A stretch of 64,000 bases of DNA, taken from Siminovitchia fordii DSM 16014 = CIP 108821 (lineage in GTDB: Bacteria > Bacillota > Bacilli > Bacillales > Bacillaceae_C). The notes beneath the pieces are model-generated. The model saw only the letters and a list, made by a program, of their open reading frames with translations, was not told the origin of the DNA and ran no database searches. Location: contig NZ_KB894685.1 in the NCBI RefSeq assembly GCF_000374565.1, positions 124,001 through 188,000 on the forward strand, written 5' to 3'. Shown one piece after another: positions 16,958-25,396 of the stretch. Made by a program: the position numbers and the translations under genes. Within the stretch, counting starts at the first letter, position 1; the number at the start of each line of letters is the position of its first letter.

Positions 16958-19900
16958 TCATGATAAAAACACAAATTCGGTACTACTTCCGTTTTGCCCT
17001 GCCAGCACTTCCAAACGGACATCAATTCGCTCCTTCAGCTCCGGAACATGAGAAATGATTCCAACAAGCCTTCCGCTGCTCTGGATTTCCATTAATGCTT
17101 CGATGGCTTGATCCAAAGACTCCGGGTCCAATGTTCCAAACCCTTCATCGATAAACATGGTCTCCAGTGAGACTCCCCCTGCATGCTCCTGCACGACATC
17201 TGCCAGCCCCAATGCAAGTGAAAGTGCAGCTTTAAAGCTTTCCCCGCCTGATAGAGTTTTAACGTGACGCTCCAGTCCAGTATATTGGTCATATACAAGA
17301 AGCTCCAATCCGCTTTGAACGTTTCCTTTTGAGCGTTCCTTCTTTCTCAAAAGCTGATAACGACCGCTGGTCATTTTCAATAGTCTACCGTTGGCGGCTG
17401 TCAAAATATCATCCAAAAACGCGGCCAGAACAAACCGTTCAAATGTGAGCCTGTATGTATTCTGCCCTCTCGTAATATCGGATAAATGTCCGATGATTTC
17501 ATATTGCTTCTCCAGTTCTTTTATTTGATCATTCAAATTCCGGACATCATGATAGACTTCTTCGTTCTTCTTAATGTTCATCAACAAGTTTGAAAGTTGG
17601 CCGTTCATGGCAAGCAGAATATTCTCCTGTTCTTTAAAATCCGCTGCCAACTTTTCAATATCCGGTCGCTGGATTCCTTTCAAACGATCTTCATAGTCCT
17701 TAAGCCGATCTGTTATGGAGCGGTATTCTTCTCCGTACGCTTGGATTTCCTTTTCAGCAGTCTGAATCCAGTCAGGATCCCTTTTGGATCCGGCATATTC
17801 ACCGTACGTTGCAAATCCTTCTTGGTGAAGTTGGTTTAAAAATTTTTCGCGCTCCACATTCAATGAGCTTTGCAGTTTTTCAATATCTTCCGCCAGGTTT
17901 TCCAAAGCCATTTTTTGTGCTGCCGTCTGTTCATTTAATTTGGCACAGGCTTCCTGCGCTTGTTTCAAGGCATTATCCAATTGCTGAATTTCTTTTTTCA
18001 GCTCGGACAGCCTTCTTTCGTACTGGTCTGTCGTTTCAATACCTTCTGGAAGGCTCAAAGTAAGGCTTTGAAGGACCGCTTTCGTTTCCATAAATTGATG
18101 GGCGGCTTGACGTTCTTTTTCCGCCATTTCATCCAAGCTCCTGTTCAAACCTTTTAACTCTTCGCCAAGCTGCGTAATTTTGGCTTCTTTTTCGGAAATT
18201 TTGCCTGTCTTCATTGTATTGATCTCTATCTGTTTAGATAATTCCTGTTGCCTTTCCGTCAGCTTTTGCAAATGGAGGGGAGTGTCTTCAAGCCTTATAT
18301 CAGGCAATAGAGTTTTAATCTCATTTACTCTTTCTAAAACGGTCTTCTCACATAAATCCACATCAGCTTTTGCCTTCATCCACCTTTGTCGAACTTCAGC
18401 AAGCTGCTCATCCAATTTATGAACAGCGGTTTTTGCCGCTTCAAAATCTTCCTCACTGACAGATTCGCCTGAGGTGTGTGCAGGTGAAGGGTGTTGAGAA
18501 GAACCGCAGACAGGACATGGAGAACCATTTTCCAGCTTGCCGGCGAGTATCGCAGCTTGCTCCGAATACCATCTCTTTTCGATGTGTTTTAAGGTTTCTG
18601 TTGCATCTTCTGACTTTAACTTTGCCAGATTCAGTTCTTTTTCGCACCGATCCAACCATGTCATTGCTTCCTTTTCCTTTTCAATAGACATTGCCAATTG
18701 ATTAATGTTGCCAATAACATGTTCTAGTCGAAGCTTTTCTTCTATCAATACTATATTTTTATCCTGGAGTTGTCTTAGCTCTTTGAGCTCATTTTGTTGA
18801 TTCTCAAGAGCTTCTCCCCATTCAACCACTTTCCTCTTTATTTCATCCAGTTTTTGGCGATAATTTTGGGTCTCTAGTTCCAAACGATTAAGCTCCGTTT
18901 TTCGTTTCGAGAATGAAAATACATCCTCTCGCAAACTTTCCAGCCGGGTTAATTCCGCGTGAAATTTCTCTCTTACGCCCCTTTTTTCTTCTTCCCGTTT
19001 CAATTTTTCATCTGCAACAGTTTTTGCTTTTATGGTTAAACCTAACTCTTCTTCCATTTTGCTTTTCCTGGAAGTTCTTTCGACGATCTCTTTTTTCAAC
19101 CGTTGGCATATGTTCTCCTGATGTTCCAAGTTAGCCGCAAGACGGGCAAGGTCGATTGCTTTTTTCTTTTCATCGATCAGAGTCTTTTTATCATCCAACA
19201 AGGCTTTCTGCTTCTTCAATGTGTCAAGGCTGTTCATTTCATTCAATATATTTTCCGCTTCATCCACTTTTCTTTTTGCTGCATCACGATCTTTTTGTTT
19301 CGCCTCGATTTTCTTTTGAAGTTCAGCCAGAGTTTGTTTCATTTCCCCTGTGAGAGTTTCCAGCAAAGGCAAGATAATTGTATCGCTCGGCGTTTCTTCA
19401 GCAAGTGCTGCTTGCAATTCATCATTTCCATTCGTGAAAATCTCCCTAAGCTTTTGACTCCTTTGCGCAATACCGCCTTCCACCTCATTCTTAAGCAAAC
19501 CAGCCTTTTCTTTGAGTTTCACTTCTATTTTCTTGAATTGCTCAGTATGAAATAGACGCTGTAAGATGAGTTCTTTTTCTTTGCTGTCCGACGTCAGAAG
19601 CTTTCGGAAATCGCCTTGAGGAATCATCAAAATCTGCCGAAACTGGTTAGCGTCCAGCTGAATGATTTCTTTGATTTTTTCATCCGTTTCCCTAACATTG
19701 GCTGCAAGCAGTTTTCGCGAACCCGATTCATCTATTAAATACAGCTCTGCTTTTGCATTAACAGTTGTATATCCATCCCCGCGCGCTTTTTTCTTTTCCT
19801 GCTGAGGAGCCCTCCAAATATAGTAGATCTTATCTCTCAATTTAAATTCCAAAGATACCTCGGTCTGGAGATCATCGTTGGCAAAATGGCTGCGTAAATC

Positions 19901-20092
19901 CGCACCATTGCGGTCTTCCCCGCTTGCCTTTCCATAGATGGCAAAACTGATCCCGTCGAATATTGAAGTCTTACCGGCGCCGGTTTTTCCGGATATGACG
20001 AACATCGTCCGATTTTGCAATTGGGTAAAATCGATGATCTCAATCCCTGCATATGGACCGAACGCCTGCATTTCAAGTTTTAGTGGCCTCAT
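16958..20092 (-). CDS. sbcC: DNA repair exonuclease SbcCD, ATPase subunit SbcC
   Basis: SbcC with SbcD forms the bacterial Mre11-Rad50-type nuclease that opens DNA hairpins and processes ends. The 1044 aa chain has Walker A GKTGAGKTS at about 34-42, then long coiled-coil arms. The central zinc hook is CPVCG near residue 520. A second coiled coil follows, then the signature LSGGESF and Walker B FIDEGFGTLD near the C-terminus. The start overlaps the sbcD stop by 4 bp, so the two subunits are coupled. Confidence 0.95.
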   Translation of the reverse strand: MRPLKLEMQAFGPYAGIEIIDFTQLQNRTMFVISGKTGAGKTSIFDGISFAIYGKASGEDRNGADLRSHFANDDLQTEVSLEFKLRDKIYYIWRAPQQEKKKARGDGYTTVNAKAELYLIDESGSRKLLAANVRETDEKIKEIIQLDANQFRQILMIPQGDFRKLLTSDSKEKELILQRLFHTEQFKKIEVKLKEKAGLLKNEVEGGIAQRSQKLREIFTNGNDELQAALAEETPSDTIILPLLETLTGEMKQTLAELQKKIEAKQKDRDAAKRKVDEAENILNEMNSLDTLKKQKALLDDKKTLIDEKKKAIDLARLAANLEHQENICQRLKKEIVERTSRKSKMEEELGLTIKAKTVADEKLKREEEKRGVREKFHAELTRLESLREDVFSFSKRKTELNRLELETQNYRQKLDEIKRKVVEWGEALENQQNELKELRQLQDKNIVLIEEKLRLEHVIGNINQLAMSIEKEKEAMTWLDRCEKELNLAKLKSEDATETLKHIEKRWYSEQAAILAGKLENGSPCPVCGSSQHPSPAHTSGESVSEEDFEAAKTAVHKLDEQLAEVRQRWMKAKADVDLCEKTVLERVNEIKTLLPDIRLEDTPLHLQKLTERQQELSKQIEINTMKTGKISEKEAKITQLGEELKGLNRSLDEMAEKERQAAHQFMETKAVLQSLTLSLPEGIETTDQYERRLSELKKEIQQLDNALKQAQEACAKLNEQTAAQKMALENLAEDIEKLQSSLNVEREKFLNQLHQEGFATYGEYAGSKRDPDWIQTAEKEIQAYGEEYRSITDRLKDYEDRLKGIQRPDIEKLAADFKEQENILLAMNGQLSNLLMNIKKNEEVYHDVRNLNDQIKELEKQYEIIGHLSDITRGQNTYRLTFERFVLAAFLDDILTAANGRLLKMTSGRYQLLRKKERSKGNVQSGLELLVYDQYTGLERHVKTLSGGESFKAALSLALGLADVVQEHAGGVSLETMFIDEGFGTLDPESLDQAIEALMEIQSSGRLVGIISHVPELKERIDVRLEVLAGQNGSSTEFVFLS

Positions 20093-21240
20093 ACAAGGAG
20101 TACCTCCTTACGGACACTGTCAATTACCTCGTTCATCAGATCTCGTTTTTGTTCCGTAAAATCACTTGTTGTCATTTCTTTATAAAACTCCGAAAAAAGA
20201 TCAAGTTCTGTTTTTCTATCTCTTTGGACAGATTTTATCGTTTGCCTCTTTTCTAAGTCCACCATTTCTATTTTTCTTTCCAAGTGCAGGATGTTCGGGT
20301 AAACCGCTCGCAATTTATTGATCGGATCAAGCAATGCACCTTCATCCAATAGGGTCACCTTTAAAAAGTCATCCAGTTTTTGAGTTTCATAAAATGCCGG
20401 GTCCAACAATTCATCTATGTATCCTGATATCTCCCTCATATCCTGAGGAGGTATCAGTGCCTTCTCATTAATGGTCAATTGTCCACTTGCATCGATTTCT
20501 ATAATTGAAATGCTTTTTCGCTGTTTGGCTTCTGAAAACGAATATTTTAAAAGCGAACCGGAGTAACGGATCGTCTCATGCCTAATGGCATCTGGGCTAT
20601 GCAGGTGGCCGAGTGCTGTATATGTAAAAGGGCTGAAGCATTCTGAATCAACACTGCCGGAACCTCCTACAGATAATATCCGTTCCGAATCAGTCGTCTT
20701 TCCGCCTGTTACAAAAGCATGTCCTACAAGAATGTTAGCAGCATCTGCATCCATTGTTTTCTCGATTTCCCAAGTAACCCTTCCCATCGCATCATGGTGC
20801 GACTGGATGCTGGAGTCCTGAAACAATTCCCTTACAACACCTGGCTCGGCGTAAGGGACAAGGTAAAAATTCACTCCTTTCACCCGTACAGGCTCAAGGC
20901 TATCACTAATCTTCCCATTTAGATAAAAACCGCTGTTCCGGTACCATGAGGATCCGAATGATAGACGTTCTGCACTGTCATGGTTACCGGATATGGCAAG
21001 AACCGGGGTTTTCAGCTCCACATTAATTCTGAACAACATTTTTTCAAGCAGTTGTACAGCTTCAACCGGAGGGACAGACCTGTCATACAGGTCACCGGCA
21101 ATGATGACAGCATCCGGTTGTTCAGTGGCCACAAGCTCAATGAATTGTTCCAGAACCGCCTCTTGCTGTTCCGTCATATAGACTCCATGCACCAGCTTTC
21201 CCAAATGCCAATCGGCGGTATGTATGATTTTCAACCTCAT
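20089..21240 (-). CDS. sbcD: DNA repair exonuclease SbcCD, nuclease subunit SbcD
   Basis: This is the 383 aa metallophosphoesterase nuclease subunit. The N-terminus shows the metal-binding signatures HTADWHLG, GDLYDR and SGNHDS, and LVGHAF and ALGHLH follow, as in Mre11/SbcD. The start is the ATG at 21240 after GAGGAAACAAGGTG; a GTG codon directly before it is a less likely start. It is the first gene of the sbcD-sbcC operon. Confidence 0.95.
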   Translation of the reverse strand: MRLKIIHTADWHLGKLVHGVYMTEQQEAVLEQFIELVATEQPDAVIIAGDLYDRSVPPVEAVQLLEKMLFRINVELKTPVLAISGNHDSAERLSFGSSWYRNSGFYLNGKISDSLEPVRVKGVNFYLVPYAEPGVVRELFQDSSIQSHHDAMGRVTWEIEKTMDADAANILVGHAFVTGGKTTDSERILSVGGSGSVDSECFSPFTYTALGHLHSPDAIRHETIRYSGSLLKYSFSEAKQRKSISIIEIDASGQLTINEKALIPPQDMREISGYIDELLDPAFYETQKLDDFLKVTLLDEGALLDPINKLRAVYPNILHLERKIEMVDLEKRQTIKSVQRDRKTELDLFSEFYKEMTTSDFTEQKRDLMNEVIDSVRKEVLLV

Positions 21241-21305
21241 CACCTTGTTTCCTCTAAATATCTATTATTATATCAAATGATGTACGTTAATCTTTCATAA
21301 ACAGG

Positions 21306-21340
21306 AAAAAAGCCGTCCAGAAAAAGTCTGACGGCTTAAA
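21306..21340 (-). terminator. Terminator after the YvrJ-family gene
   Basis: AAGCCGTC(A/C)GA and TCTGGACGGCTT pair around a short loop, and a T-run follows on the minus strand. It separates the YvrJ gene from sbcD. Confidence 0.85.
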
Positions 21341-21365
21341 AATTGAGCCCCTTGATGACAGCTGT

Positions 21366-21503
21366 TCACCTTTCCATCCTTTCAGGAAGGCTCTGAATCG
21401 ATTGAACAACGTCTTCCAGTTTCGTTTCAATCCGGTATAATAAATAAAAAGTAACTAGTGCCGGAAATCCGACTTCACTGAAGAAGGGCAAAAGTTGCTC
21501 CAC
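21366..21503 (-). CDS. YvrJ family small protein
   Basis: The 45 aa product is VEQLLPFFSEVGFPALVTFY followed by an LLYRIE segment and an amphipathic C-terminus with SIQSLPERM. This is the YvrJ pattern: one N-terminal membrane helix and a short cytoplasmic tail. The start is GTG, eight bases after GGAGG. It ends a three-gene group with DUF1659 and DUF2922 genes, a combination common in Bacillaceae. The function of the group is unknown. Confidence 0.82.
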   Translation of the reverse strand: MEQLLPFFSEVGFPALVTFYLLYRIETKLEDVVQSIQSLPERMER

Positions 21504-21534
21504 AAATAATGCCTCCTTCCCCCTATAAAATTAA

Positions 21535-21557
21535 AGGCTTGGACATAAGCCAAGCCT
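21535..21557 (-). terminator. Small hairpin between DUF2922 and YvrJ genes
   Basis: AGGCTTGG and CCAAGCCT form a perfect 8 bp stem with a 7 nt loop, 8 bp past the DUF2922 stop. A T-rich tract follows on the minus strand. It may reduce read-through into the YvrJ gene. Confidence 0.6.
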
Positions 21558-21564
21558 GCTGAAA

Positions 21565-21783
21565 CTAATCCAGTGAAAATTCTGTAACCGAACGTTCGAT
21601 AAGCCGCGCACCCTTTATTTCCTCATAGGTGTTTCCTTCACTGTCCATGAATACCCCGGAGTCGATCATCGATTGCATGGCATTTTTAACATCTTCAGGG
21701 TTTACCGGCTCTTGAGGCTGCTCAATGGTTAGCCTTGAAGTCTTGCCGCCGCTCGCAATAAAATGCAATTCCAATGTTTTCAA
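21565..21783 (-). CDS. DUF2922 family protein (YvlC/YvrJ-group small protein)
   Basis: This 72 aa protein of the DUF2922 family begins MKTLELHFIASGGK and continues with TIEQPQEPVNPEDVKNAM and a SGVF segment, all typical of the family. It is soluble and beta-rich. Its ribosome site is GGAGGTG. It lies between the DUF1659 and YvrJ genes on the same strand, with about 30 bp to the former. No function is established. Confidence 0.82.
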   Translation of the reverse strand: MKTLELHFIASGGKTSRLTIEQPQEPVNPEDVKNAMQSMIDSGVFMDSEGNTYEEIKGARLIERSVTEFSLD

Positions 21784-21815
21784 GATTTCACCTCCTTCAT
21801 CTCACTTCGTTTTGA

Positions 21816-22034
21816 TTATGCATCGATGTCAAAGCTGTCGTTACGTTCAATGGCCCAGATCGGATACTCCGATAGTGAGCCGATCGCCTGTGCAGCCTGA
21901 TATAACTCTGCAGCAGTAGCATCACGATGGATGTTATTGAACGTCTTGTTTTTATAAACAGGTTTGTCCATTCCATCAGTGAGAATCTCGAATACTAGTC
22001 TTAACCTTGTTGATTTCAAAAAAGCGTTAGCCAA
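21816..22034 (-). CDS. DUF1659 family protein
   Basis: This 72 aa protein matches DUF1659: ANAFLKSTRLRLVFE at the start, then KNKTFNNI and ELYQAAQAIGSL. The start chosen is TTG at 22034, eight bases after GAGGAGG. Earlier in-frame ATG and GTG codons overlap the ribosome site itself, and TTG gives the usual family N-terminus. It is the first gene of the DUF1659-DUF2922-YvrJ group. Confidence 0.8.
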   Translation of the reverse strand: MANAFLKSTRLRLVFEILTDGMDKPVYKNKTFNNIHRDATAAELYQAAQAIGSLSEYPIWAIERNDSFDIDA

Positions 22035-22213
22035 GTGCATCACCTCCTCTCACATTCCGTATACAGAATTTCATGCAAAAAGGACACCCGTGTATAAAAA
22101 AAGAAGAAACTTGAGATAAAATCCTGATCTAAAGGGCAACAGCTTGTCACTCTCTTTTTCAATTGGCTATAATGGTAATATGGCGAAAGCCCGTATTATC
22201 AGGAGGGAAAGAA

Positions 22214-22639
22214 ATGCTCGAAGGTTGGTTTTTAGTTTTTATTCTTTTTTGGGTGGTCGTACTACTTTCACTTTTCGCAATCGGCGGCTTTTTCATGTTT
22301 CGTAAGTTTCTAAAGCGGCTTCCAAAAGAAGATGGAAAATCAGATATGGATTGGGAAGAGTATTATGTACAGAAAACAAAGGATCTTTGGACGGACGAAC
22401 AGAACAAGCTTCTCGATGAGCTGGTAAGCCCCGTTCCTGAGTTATTCCGAGATGTCGCAAGACATAAAATCGCGGGAAAAATAGGGGAAGTCGCGATGAA
22501 GAAGAGAGCAAAGCGACTAGATCTTGATATCATCATAAAAGGGTATATATTGGCAACACCAAAGCGAGATCATAAATTCCTGCGCAAAAAAATGGATGAA
22601 TTGAATATTGATATTACCCCTTATGAACACTTATTTTGA
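22214..22639 (+). CDS. yneK: DUF2621 family protein, YneK-like
   Basis: The 141 aa protein has one N-terminal membrane helix (about 5-28) and a soluble, charged helical domain, matching DUF2621 (B. subtilis YneK). The start is ATG behind AGGAGGG. In B. subtilis yneK lies next to yneJ (ccdC); here the fluoride-channel genes separate them, and ccdC is on the other strand. The role is unknown. Confidence 0.82.
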   Translation: MLEGWFLVFILFWVVVLLSLFAIGGFFMFRKFLKRLPKEDGKSDMDWEEYYVQKTKDLWTDEQNKLLDELVSPVPELFRDVARHKIAGKIGEVAMKKRAKRLDLDIIIKGYILATPKRDHKFLRKKMDELNIDITPYEHLF

Positions 22640-22663
22640 GGCTTCCTATACATGGAAGCCTTC
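22639..22663 (+). terminator. Hairpin after yneK
   Basis: AGGCTTCC and GGAAGCCT form an 8 bp stem immediately after the yneK stop. No strong T-run follows, so termination may be partial and reach the crcB pair. Confidence 0.55.
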
Positions 22664-22683
22664 ATCATTGAAAGGTGATCAAG

Positions 22684-23076
22684 ATGAATTATTTGGCCGT
22701 GGGCCTTGGTGGAATGGCAGGCAGCGTCATCCGCTATTTAATCAGTTTTTATACAGTCAACCTGTGGTCCGGATACTTTCCGATTGGCACATTTATTGCA
22801 AACATGTGCGGCTGCTTTTTTCTAGGCCTGTTGACTGGATTGAATGAAAATAAGGAAGTGATACCGAAAACCATCATGCTTGGACTTGGGACCGGTATGA
22901 TCGGGTCATTGACGACTTTTTCGACCTTCAGTCTCGAAACTATTCAATTATATGAGTCTTCTTCTATTATGGCCGGCTTTTATGTTCTTTTGAGCATCTG
23001 CTTGGGATTATTACTCGCATGGGTTGGTTTTTGTATTGGCAATCATGGGTCGAGGAAAGGGAGGTTGGAAAATTGA
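22684..23076 (+). CDS. crcB: Fluoride channel subunit CrcB/Fluc (first copy)
   Basis: Fluc channels export fluoride as dimers of four-helix subunits. This 130 aa protein has four hydrophobic segments and the conserved GGMAGSVIRYL, PIGTFIANMCGCFFLG and TTFSTFS stretches. The start is ATG behind AAAGGTGATC. Its stop overlaps the start of the second subunit gene by 4 bp. Together the pair fits the heterodimeric Fluc arrangement of Gram-positive bacteria. No fluoride riboswitch is visible upstream. Confidence 0.9.
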   Translation: MNYLAVGLGGMAGSVIRYLISFYTVNLWSGYFPIGTFIANMCGCFFLGLLTGLNENKEVIPKTIMLGLGTGMIGSLTTFSTFSLETIQLYESSSIMAGFYVLLSICLGLLLAWVGFCIGNHGSRKGRLEN

Positions 23077-23426
23077 ATATCTTCCTTGTTGCAATTGGCG
23101 GCTTTTTTGGAGCGGTTACCAGATATTTTGTTGCAAATAAACTATCATTTTTAAATAACTCTTTTCCTGCAGCTACTTTTTTCGTTAACCTCTCCGGATC
23201 GTTTTTACTGGGACTTATAATGGGAGGTTTTCCCTCTTCAAAATGGACCTTATTGGTCGGCATTGGGTTTTTGGGTTCATATACGACATTTTCAACTTTT
23301 AAAGTTGAAATGATCAACCAACTTAGGAAAAAGAAGTGGAAACCTGCTTTGATTTACATGTTCCTCAGTTATTTTGGCGGTATCGTTCTGGCGTTCTTAG
23401 GTTTCTTAACAGGACTCAGATTATAG
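23073..23426 (+). CDS. crcB: Fluoride channel subunit CrcB/Fluc (second copy)
   Basis: The second Fluc subunit is 117 aa with four membrane helices, GGFFGAVTRYFVAN, AATFFVNLSGSFLLG and TTFSTFK. The start is TTG at 23073 within a 4 bp TTGA overlap, behind GGGAGG. It would pair with the product of the preceding gene to form the dual-topology channel. Confidence 0.9.
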   Translation: MNIFLVAIGGFFGAVTRYFVANKLSFLNNSFPAATFFVNLSGSFLLGLIMGGFPSSKWTLLVGIGFLGSYTTFSTFKVEMINQLRKKKWKPALIYMFLSYFGGIVLAFLGFLTGLRL

Positions 23427-23866
23427 AAGTTTGGTTATCACGAGTTCGTTCTATTTCAACACCATTAATCAATAGAGAGGCACTTTTCGTCCTTTCGATT
23501 TGAAAACCTATTTTTTCATAATGCGAAACTGCTGCCTAATTTTCACAGACAACCGTCAATTCCAGTTTCAGAATGGCTTACTTTATTGCCCAAAAAGTCA
23601 TGTTCCAATTCCTTGTTCTCGGTACCCCTTAACATACTAGATAGACGGAGTGCCTAGTCCTTCTGGCATTCCACCAAAGATATCCAGATTGCCAGCTAGT
23701 TCTTTTTCCATGCCCTCTACGCCAGGAATTGTCGAACGACTGTCTTGCCTTATCTGTTTTAGTCCATCCGGCTCAACGATGGTAATATACTCTCATCCGT
23801 TTCCACTTGCCCAGTCAGTTTAATAAAATTGCCTGCATCATCAGGGAGAATATTTCTTATTCTCAT
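23420..23866 (-). pseudogene. Decayed GNAT-type acetyltransferase gene
   Basis: On the minus strand from an ATG at 23866 the start reads MRIRNILPDDAGNF and then a QVETDES segment, as in RimI-like N-acetyltransferases. Several stops and frame changes follow. The acetyltransferase C-terminus reappears as AAVSHYEKIGFQIERTK and NGVEIE near 23430-23560. No continuous frame covers the domain, so the gene is dead. Confidence 0.75.
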
Positions 23867-23888
23867 GGCTACCCCCACCCTCTAACAT

Positions 23889-23916
23889 AAAAAAACCCCT
23901 TAACGGGATTTTTTAT
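23889..23916. terminator. Short terminator beyond ccdC
   Basis: AAAAAACCCC and CGGGATTTTTT form a small symmetric hairpin just past the ccdC stop. T-runs on both sides make it usable in either direction. Confidence 0.6.
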
Positions 23917-23923
23917 AAGTAAA

Positions 23924-24415
23924 TCAAACGGACACTGATGGGTCCTTATTCAATTTCAAACTTAATTTTTTGTATTGTACGTACATGGCCAGGCGCCAAG
24001 GAACGATCATTCCAAATGCCAGTAACCAAAACATTCCGCTTAATTCTCCCACATCAATCGATTGACTAAGCACTGATTTTAAAAGCAATCGAATGAGGAG
24101 AAGACCGATTAGGATAAACCCAAACGCTTTAGACCGCTTCAAGTAAATGCCCTCTCCCCTGCATTCAAATTTAGAAGTCTTGATAAGCAAAATGGAAAAC
24201 AGCATTCCAATAGTTACAGCCTCAAAAATCTCCATTGCTGTCACACGAAAATAAGGGTGAAGGAACATGAATGCTCCTGTACTCATAAAAACTGGCGGCA
24301 GAAGAATTTTCTTTGCAGATACTGGTTTCCGAGAAGCTTTCATACGTACAAAAATAGCTAGAATCCCCATGCAAAGGGCGCCCACAGTAGACAATATTAT
24401 GATCATGCCAGTCAT
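23924..24415 (-). CDS. ccdC: CcdC family membrane protein (YneJ)
   Basis: The 163 aa protein has five or so membrane helices and matches the CcdC (YneJ) family, found beside the thiol-disulfide carrier CcdA in cytochrome c maturation loci. In B. subtilis the order is ccdA-yneI-yneJ. Neither ccdA nor yneI is present here. The protein carries a single cysteine (in SKFECRGEG), so it is not itself a dithiol carrier. Its role remains unclear. Confidence 0.82.
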   Translation of the reverse strand: MTGMIIILSTVGALCMGILAIFVRMKASRKPVSAKKILLPPVFMSTGAFMFLHPYFRVTAMEIFEAVTIGMLFSILLIKTSKFECRGEGIYLKRSKAFGFILIGLLLIRLLLKSVLSQSIDVGELSGMFWLLAFGMIVPWRLAMYVQYKKLSLKLNKDPSVSV

Positions 24416-24649
24416 CCCTTACAGTTAATGTTATAGAATTTTTCCTCTCCTATTATATACCAAAGTTAAGATCCATCCAAAGATTTTTTTGTCAATTTTC
24501 CTATAAAAAATTCAGAATAAGTCGAAAAAAGAAAGACATATTTTCAGAATAATGGTAGAAAAGTTGGATATATATTTGCTATAATAAGGATGGCAAATAT
24601 TTAATTAAAATATATAGATGCAAGTTTTTTAGGAAGGGACGTTTTTCAG

Positions 24650-24823
24650 GTGAAAGATCATTTGCGGGAGGAAATAGAGAAAAAGCGGGAAGAATTATTT
24701 GAAATTACAAAAAGCGTGAGCCTCACATCAAGACTTGCACTTCAATACAGCGAAGAACTAGACTTATTATTGAATCAATATGACAACATCGTCTCACATG
24801 ATTTACAGCAAACCGCTAATTGA
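24650..24823 (+). CDS. Spo0E-like aspartyl-phosphate phosphatase
   Basis: Spo0E-family proteins dephosphorylate Spo0A-P and delay sporulation. This 57 aa product is two helices long, as usual. Its second helix carries YSEELDLLLNQYD, corresponding to the family SQELD motif with Glu in place of Gln. The start is GTG after AGGAAGGGA. A TATAAT-like -10 lies upstream near 24582. A B. subtilis relative, ynzD, sits at the same place between yneF and ccdA. Confidence 0.82.
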   Translation: MKDHLREEIEKKREELFEITKSVSLTSRLALQYSEELDLLLNQYDNIVSHDLQQTAN

Positions 24824-24828
24824 TATAG

Positions 24829-24868
24829 ATAAAGCCGGCTATCCTTGTGAAAGCCGGTATTTTCTTTA
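24829..24868 (+). terminator. Terminator of the Spo0E-like gene
   Basis: AAAGCCGGCT pairs with AAGCCGG across a short loop, followed by a T-rich run, starting 6 bp past the stop. Confidence 0.75.
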
Positions 24869-25396
24869 TTTTCCCGAAATGAAGCAAGTCGATCTGCATT
24901 TTTATCATGTCCGGCATCTAGTAGATTTTAGGATAACACATCGTGGATGTAAAAGGTGGATGTAATTGAAAGCAATGCCTATAAAGTTGAAACGAAAAAG
25001 ATGTCCAAATACAAATGCATAGACCACGCTTCTCGCCCTCCCTTTCACCTTATTTTCAATGATTTTGAGGAACATAAAAAAATTGTAAGAAGCCTAGTGA
25101 GCCCCGCGCCGTTCATAGGATTCATTGAAGTAATTATTCTTAGATGGAAGGGAATGGATAAGATAAATAAAGTTCTCCCGCAGCATCCCTAGCTTTTTCC
25201 AAATAACTGAAAGAAGAACTCCAGAAAGCCCTTTCAAAACAACTGAAAATAAAAGAGTTTTTACGAAAAACTACAATATTATAAATTTGTTTCGGGAACT
25301 CTTTCTTTTACTTTTTAAGTAGGTTTCGGAAAAAAGTTCAAGGACCCTGACTAAATGCAGTACAAAACATACCTACCACAAAAGTTATAAAAATAT
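24869..25396. other. Gene-free left border of the accessory segment
   Basis: Over 500 bp without a supportable gene. A 78-codon plus-strand frame (24956-25192) has no ribosome site and no recognisable motif. From about 25190 the base composition becomes more AT-rich, matching the accessory genes to the right, so an insertion border may lie here. Confidence 0.4.

Noticed and set aside
17092-20256. Many antisense or alternate-frame ORFs within sbcC and sbcD
   Set aside because: They lie inside a well-supported long coding region, lack ribosome sites and show no family motifs.
22640-22683. A fluoride riboswitch in front of the crcB pair
   Set aside because: The 44 bp gap holds only the yneK hairpin and a ribosome site, too short for the crcB motif.
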